Part shown: positions 33,890 to 37,325 of the stretch, in pieces | Layout: every line of letters starts with the position of its first letter | Position numbering within the stretch: the stretch's first letter is position 1 | DNA from: Pirellulaceae bacterium | Lineage (GTDB): Bacteria > Planctomycetota > Planctomycetia > Pirellulales > Pirellulaceae | Reading direction: 5' to 3' | DNA length: 37,325 bases | NCBI GenBank assembly: GCA_025459265.1 | Contig: JALOQX010000078.1 | Coordinates: 1-37,325, forward strand | Translations under genes and position numbers: made by a program | Notes under the pieces: model-generated | Told to the model about the DNA's origin: nothing | The model's database searches: none | The model's input: the letters and a program-made list of their open reading frames with translations, nothing else

Positions 33890-36025
33890 ATGAGTGATTC
33901 CCCCTCCCTGCACGACCTGGCCAGCCGGTTGCGATCCGTCGAGGTGGGCTTGCGAGCCGACCTCGAGGTGACTCGCCATCTCTTCCGCGACCGGCCGTCG
34001 TACGCGATACGCGACCCGATCAGCTTCCAGACGCACCAGTTTTCGCCGGGCGATTACCAGATTCTCACGGCGCTGGACAGCCAGGTGCCGCTGAGCGACG
34101 TGTTTGAACGGCTGGTCGAGCACGGGGCGCTCGATCGCGCTGAGGAGCCGCATTTCTATCAGTTCATTCTCGAGCTGCATCGACTGAACTACCTCACGCT
34201 GCCGCTGTCCGACGGCACCGAGCTGTACCGTCGCTACACCCAGAAACAACGGTTGCAGCGCTGGCGGCAGGCAACGAGTTTCCTCTTCCTGCGCATCCCG
34301 CTGCTCAACCCGGACGCCCTGCTCACGCGTACGGCCCGGTATGCGAGCTGGCTGTTCACCCGCGCCGCGCTGCTGGCCTGGCTGGCCATGATGATCGCGG
34401 GAGGGGTCATCCTGTTTCAACGCTGGGAGAGTTTCAAGAGTCCGTTTCAGTCGTTGCTGGCGAACGATACGCTGTTGTTCCTGTGGATCGCGCTGGTGGG
34501 ACTGAAGGTCTTCCATGAGTTCGGCCACGCGTATGCCTGCAAGGTATTCGGGGGGCAAGTCCCCGAGATGGGCGTGTTCCTGATCGCCCTGACGCCGTGC
34601 GCATACGTGGATGCCTCCAGTGCCTGGGGATTCCCGCAGCTCCGCCAGCGGGTCATCGTGAGTCTGGCGGGCATGTACTTCGAGTCGATCGTCGCCTTCG
34701 CCGCGCTCCTGGTGTGGTGCTGGACCGACAACGCCCAGATCAGTTCATGGGCGCATCATGTCGTGATCCTCTCGACGGTGCTGACGATCGGCTTCAACAT
34801 CAACCCGCTGATGCGTTTTGACGGGTATTACGTGCTGAGCGATTTGACGGGGATCCCCAATCTGCGGCAGCGGAGCGGGGAGGAGTTGACGGCACTGTGC
34901 AAGCGGCTGTTCCTCGGGCTCAAGACCGTGTCGGTGGAGCGGTCCGCCGGCCTGCGCTGGTTCCTGCGAATCTATGGTGCGGCAGCGGCCGCTTACAAGC
35001 TGACCTTGATCGTCGCCATCTGCACGATGATCGCCCTGAAATTCGGTGTGGTGGGATTCGTGCTGGCCGCGTTGATCATGGTGAACGCCCTGGTGCTGGG
35101 CGTGCGCCGGCTCGTGACGTACCTGTGGCGATCCGACGAGACGCGACCGGTGCGCTGGCGCGCGGCGGTGGCCGGGGCGACCGTGCTGGTCGCTCCCCCC
35201 GTGGCGTTGCTCGCGGTCCCTGTCCCCGGATCGGTTGTTCTTCCGGGCGCCGTCCAGACGGGTGACGATCGCGTGGTCTTTGCGCAAAGTGAAGGGTTTT
35301 TGCAGCGCCCCCAGGAACGGGCCGGGACGTGGGTGGAAGATCAGGAGCCGCTCTGTGACCTGGACAACGTCCTGACTCTCACCCGGCTTGAGCAACTGCG
35401 GGCAGAACTGGTCCTGGCGGAACTGCACTGGGGCCGCAGTATCCCGCTCCCGCCGTCGGAAGCCCGCGCAGCCCAACTGCGCTTTCTTCAGGCGCAGGAC
35501 AAGCTGGCACACGCCGAGCGTGAGCACGACGAACTCACGATCCGGGCGCCGGCGGTCGGGCGCCTGGCGACCCTGGTGCATGAGCGCGATGCCGGTCGCT
35601 TTGTCCGGAAGGGCGAGCCCGTCGCGACCGTGGCCGCAGGTCATTGGGTCGTACGCTGCCTGGCCACCGCCGAACAGATGGCCCAGATGCGACCTGGCCC
35701 TGGTCAGCGCGTGCGCGTCCGGCTGGTGGCGGACGGAGTGCACGAACTGCCCGGCACGATCGAGCGCGTGGCGGTCCAGGGATCGAAACAGGTGTTCTCG
35801 CCGTCACTGACCCAACTCGGCGGCGGCGACATCCCAGTGACGCCGGATTCGCTCGAGGCACGCAGCGCGCTGTTCGAAGTCCTCGTGCGCGTGGATCAGG
35901 CCGACCGGTACCCCGTCGTGCACGGCAGCCGCGCCGCGGTGCGGTTCGCCACCGCACCGCAGACTTACGGCGCGTACTTCGCGCAGCGCGGACAGCGGTT
36001 CCTCAGCCGGCTCCGCATCCAGTAA
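33890..36025 (+). CDS. Membrane M50-type zinc metalloprotease fused to HlyD-like domain
   Basis: A 711-residue protein of the site-2-protease-like peptidase M50 group often annotated as peptide zinc metalloprotease. Residues about 40-120 form a winged-helix or PqqD-like region (YAIRDPISFQTHQFSPGDYQ). The membrane part has the zinc motif H209EFGH213 and the distal ligand motif N305PLMRFDG311, separated by CKVFGGQVPEMGVFLIALTP and CAYVDASSAW, all conserved in this group. After further membrane helices (to about residue 440) comes a periplasmic HlyD-like section (VVLPGAVQTGDDRVVFAQSEG, TIRAPAVGRLATLVHERDAG). ATG 33890 follows the preceding stop by one base; upstream continuation of the frame overlaps the GAF-HlyD gene and is rejected. 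It probably cleaves or translocates a substrate, with the RTX protein the local candidate. Confidence 0.9.
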   Translation: MSDSPSLHDLASRLRSVEVGLRADLEVTRHLFRDRPSYAIRDPISFQTHQFSPGDYQILTALDSQVPLSDVFERLVEHGALDRAEEPHFYQFILELHRLNYLTLPLSDGTELYRRYTQKQRLQRWRQATSFLFLRIPLLNPDALLTRTARYASWLFTRAALLAWLAMMIAGGVILFQRWESFKSPFQSLLANDTLLFLWIALVGLKVFHEFGHAYACKVFGGQVPEMGVFLIALTPCAYVDASSAWGFPQLRQRVIVSLAGMYFESIVAFAALLVWCWTDNAQISSWAHHVVILSTVLTIGFNINPLMRFDGYYVLSDLTGIPNLRQRSGEELTALCKRLFLGLKTVSVERSAGLRWFLRIYGAAAAAYKLTLIVAICTMIALKFGVVGFVLAALIMVNALVLGVRRLVTYLWRSDETRPVRWRAAVAGATVLVAPPVALLAVPVPGSVVLPGAVQTGDDRVVFAQSEGFLQRPQERAGTWVEDQEPLCDLDNVLTLTRLEQLRAELVLAELHWGRSIPLPPSEARAAQLRFLQAQDKLAHAEREHDELTIRAPAVGRLATLVHERDAGRFVRKGEPVATVAAGHWVVRCLATAEQMAQMRPGPGQRVRVRLVADGVHELPGTIERVAVQGSKQVFSPSLTQLGGGDIPVTPDSLEARSALFEVLVRVDQADRYPVVHGSRAAVRFATAPQTYGAYFAQRGQRFLSRLRIQ

Positions 36026-36068
36026 ACGTCAGCCGATGGGGGAGCAGAGAGCGCGTGCCGGCCTCCCG

Positions 36069-36105
36069 GTGCTTGTCACCGCGGGGAAGAAGATCATCGG
36101 CTACG
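36069..36105. repeat. Degenerate member of the window-edge repeat family, left of hicAB
   Basis: GTGCTTGTCACCG, then AGATCATCGGCTACG at 36091-36105, the latter identical to the end of the 66-bp unit at the left window edge. CCGATGGGGGAGCA at 36034-36047 resembles that unit's hairpin arm. A related string lies at 36778-36816. Confidence 0.6.
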
Positions 36106-36204
36106 TGCGACCACCACCTCACTCCAGGCGGCCGAGGCCCAACGCCTCCACGTAACCAGCGCTCGGCCGAGGCCGCCTGGACCGGTGCCGGACTACGTAG
36201 CCGA
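36097..36204. repeat. Nested inverted repeats downstream of the export genes
   Basis: TCGGCTACGT (36097-36106) is inverted at 36195-36204, and inside it TCCAGGCGGCC (36123-36133) is inverted at 36171-36181. The nested arms could form a long hairpin and might end transcription of the M50 operon, though there is no T run. This accounts for most of the 287-base gap before hicA. Confidence 0.6.
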
Positions 36205-36250
36205 CGAACATGCAGACGACGACGCAGTCCGCATCATCGGCTCGAATCGC

Positions 36251-36280
36251 TTGCCCCGTTGCCCGCGAGCCTGATACAAT
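36251..36280 (+). promoter_or_regulatory. Possible sigma-70-type promoter of hicAB
   Basis: TTGCCC (36251-36256) and TACAAT (36275-36280) are separated by 18 bases, and the hicA start is 33 bases further on. Elements are imperfect matches to TTGACA/TATAAT. Confidence 0.4.
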
Positions 36281-36312
36281 CGGACTCACGTGGACAATCG
36301 ACACGTCGCCCC

Positions 36313-36513
36313 ATGCCCAAGAAGATTGGAGAATTGCTTCAGGATTTGAAGTCCGCCGGATTCGAAGAGATTCCGGGAGGCAAGGGTTCGCACCGTAGGC
36401 TCTCGCATCCTCGGTTTCGCGGCGCCGTGACACTGAGCGGTCAACTCGGCGATGACGCAAAGCCTTATCAGGAGAAGCAGGTCCGTCGCGCGATCGAAGA
36501 GGTGCACGAATGA
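36313..36513 (+). CDS. hicA: HicA-family toxin (mRNA interferase)
   Basis: A 66-residue toxin of the HicA family, which adopts a dsRNA-binding-like fold and cleaves mRNA using a conserved histidine. MPKKIGELLQDLKSAGFEEI, then PGGKGSHRRLSHPRF with the catalytic His in GSH, and EKQVRRAIEEV match the family along its full length. There is no obvious ribosome binding site. The stop overlaps the antitoxin start (ATGA). The pair sits between degenerate repeats of one family. Confidence 0.92.
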   Translation: MPKKIGELLQDLKSAGFEEIPGGKGSHRRLSHPRFRGAVTLSGQLGDDAKPYQEKQVRRAIEEVHE

Positions 36514-36731
36514 AAAAAAGCGACCAATATCACAAGTGGGTCGAATGGAGCGACGAAGACGGGGTATACATCGGCAAGTGTCCGGATCTCATCACGGGAA
36601 TTCACGGAGATGATCCGAAACGCGTGTACGCAGATCTGTGCGAAGTGATCGAAGACGTGATCGCCCATTTCGAGTCGCAAGGACGTCCCCTGCCCGCGCC
36701 CAGGGTGAGACCGATGCAGGAAGTGGTGTAG
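36510..36731 (+). CDS. hicB: HicB-family antitoxin
   Basis: A 73-residue HicB-type antitoxin. The central phrases VEWSDEDGVYIGKCPDLI and DPKRVYADLCEVIEDVIAHF are the partial RNase H-like fold that binds and blocks HicA. No separate C-terminal DNA-binding domain is present, so autoregulation may be weak or depend on other sequence. It is translationally coupled to hicA in the usual toxin-first order. Confidence 0.9.
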   Translation: MKKSDQYHKWVEWSDEDGVYIGKCPDLITGIHGDDPKRVYADLCEVIEDVIAHFESQGRPLPAPRVRPMQEVV

Positions 36732-36777
36732 CAACTTGCCATCGACGTCACTCCCCTACGTGCTCGACGGCTTCCCT

Positions 36778-36816
36778 GTGCTTTTCACCGGGAGCAAGCA
36801 GCTCATCCGCTACGCC
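36778..36816. repeat. Degenerate member of the same repeat family, right of hicAB
   Basis: GTGCTTTTCACCG followed by GCTCATCCGCTACGCC matches the copy at 36069-36105 in order and spacing with several substitutions. Copies on both sides of hicAB suggest the toxin-antitoxin pair was inserted next to, or carried between, such repeats. Confidence 0.5.
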
Positions 36817-36875
36817 AGTCTGGCACCGCTCGATGACTGCACTGATTCTGTTCATCCGGCTCATCCTCTCTCAAG

Positions 36876-37325
36876 ATGATCCTGTCAGCCCAACGCTGGA
36901 CCGCCGAGGAGGTGGCCCGCCGCTGGCTTGCGAGCACCCAACTGGCCAAGTGCTTCACCGACGACGTGCCGGCGCCGGATCCCCGCTGCGTGGCCGAATC
37001 GGCACGGGACGAGAAGTTGGTCGCCAAGCTGCGTCGCCGGCTCAGGGGTTGGTGCGCTACGCTGGAAGCGTCGTTTCTCCCTACCACGGCTTCAGAACGT
37101 CCCGTCTTCGACCCGCCGCATCGTGTGCGCACCGGTAGAAACCAGCGTGTCTGGCGGTCTCCTCTGGCGCAGAAGCCCCCGCGTTTACGCGGGGGAGCCT
37201 CACCTTCACCCTACGCCACCCCGCGTCCGCGCGCGCAGAAGCCCCCGCGTTTACGCGGGGGAGCCTCACCTCCACCCTACGCCACCCCGCGCCCGCGCGC
37301 GCAGAAGCCCCCGCGTTTACGCGGG
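36876..37325 (+). pseudogene. Probable transposase (REP-associated, Y1-type) relic running into a 66-bp repeat; open at window end
   Basis: An open frame of 150 codons without a stop to the end of the window. The first 65 residues or so (MILSAQRWTAEEVARRWLAS, then DEKLVAKLRRRLRGW) resemble the middle of IS200/REP-associated tyrosine transposases found in planctomycetes (a tryptophan-EEVA-RWL helix followed by a DE.LVA..RRRL segment), but the catalytic HUH and tyrosine regions are missing and the following residues do not fit. The frame then passes through the tandem repeat, coding a 22-residue unit (QKPPRLRGGASP, PYATPRPR). Most likely a decayed fragment beside repeats; a chance open frame in GC-rich DNA is the alternative. 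Confidence 0.4.
37167..37325. repeat. 66-bp hairpin tandem repeat at right edge
   Basis: Copies start at 37167 and 37233, with a partial third from 37299 that is cut by the window end. Each holds the near-perfect inverted repeat CCCCCGCGT-TT-ACGCGGGGG, then about 13 bases, then CTACGCCACCC. The period equals 22 codons and the same as the array at 2-133. There are no variable spacers, so this is not a CRISPR array. Confidence 0.9.

Noticed and set aside
26782-36025. Classical type I secretion system for the RTX protein
   Set aside because: HlyD-like parts are present, but no ABC transporter ATPase or TolC-like protein is encoded here, and the adaptors are paired with an M50 peptidase instead.
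37167-37325. CRISPR-like array at the right edge
   Set aside because: Units are contiguous 66-bp repeats with the whole unit conserved; there are no unique spacers and no cas genes.

Overview
The window suggests a GC-rich planctomycete (Planctomycetota). Supporting signs are an LEPR-XLL-type motif near the start of a giant calcium-binding repeat protein, a formylglycine sulfatase, Tat-exported DegT-type and ceramidase-like proteins, a membrane-bound M50 peptidase fused to an HlyD domain, and intergenic repeats of the GEAPAEP-coding kind. The assignment rests on recalled family distributions, not on a marker gene. No rRNA, tRNA or CRISPR array was seen.

Layout. (1) 1-2400: a 66-bp tandem repeat, a gene-poor stretch of lower GC, and one hypothetical membrane protein flanked by ATCCTGT-type repeats. 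(2) 2401-5915: a Tat-exported DegT-family PLP protein, a small convergent BON-domain gene and a sulfatase. (3) 6043-9365: a sensor histidine kinase and a sigma-54 enhancer-binding protein. (4) 9366-9777: a regulatory region with an 18-bp palindrome, a third half-site and a textbook -24/-12 promoter. (5) 9778-21757: one long operon-like run encoding a receiver/GcvH-like regulator, an HdrC/HdrB-like iron-sulfur protein, EtfB, EtfA, an EMO-like membrane iron-sulfur protein, HdrA, MvhD and the small and large subunits of a group 3c-like [NiFe] hydrogenase. (6) 21894-26626: a ceramidase-like protein and a large glycosidase-like protein, translationally coupled. (7) 26782-36025: an HlyD-like adaptor, a 1245-residue LEPR-XLL/RTX protein, a PilZ protein, a GAF-GAF-TM-HlyD protein and an M50 peptidase-HlyD fusion. 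(8) 36026-37325: degenerate repeats around a hicAB toxin-antitoxin pair, a probable transposase relic, and a second 66-bp tandem repeat running off the window.

Two candidate systems stand out. The first is a sigma-54-controlled electron-transfer system. I infer that hydrogenase electrons pass through MvhD to the flavoprotein HdrA, and that an ETF, a soluble HdrD-like protein and a membrane ETF:quinone-oxidoreductase-like protein link this to the quinone pool. The kinase and enhancer-binding protein next door probably control it, but the enhancer-binding protein has a receiver without its phospho-acceptor, while the operon's own regulator has an intact one. The second is a putative export or processing machine for the LEPR-XLL/RTX protein. 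It combines three HlyD-type modules, a membrane M50 metalloprotease and a c-di-GMP-type PilZ receptor, with no ABC ATPase or TolC-like gene in view. The individual families are known; the combinations and couplings are inference.
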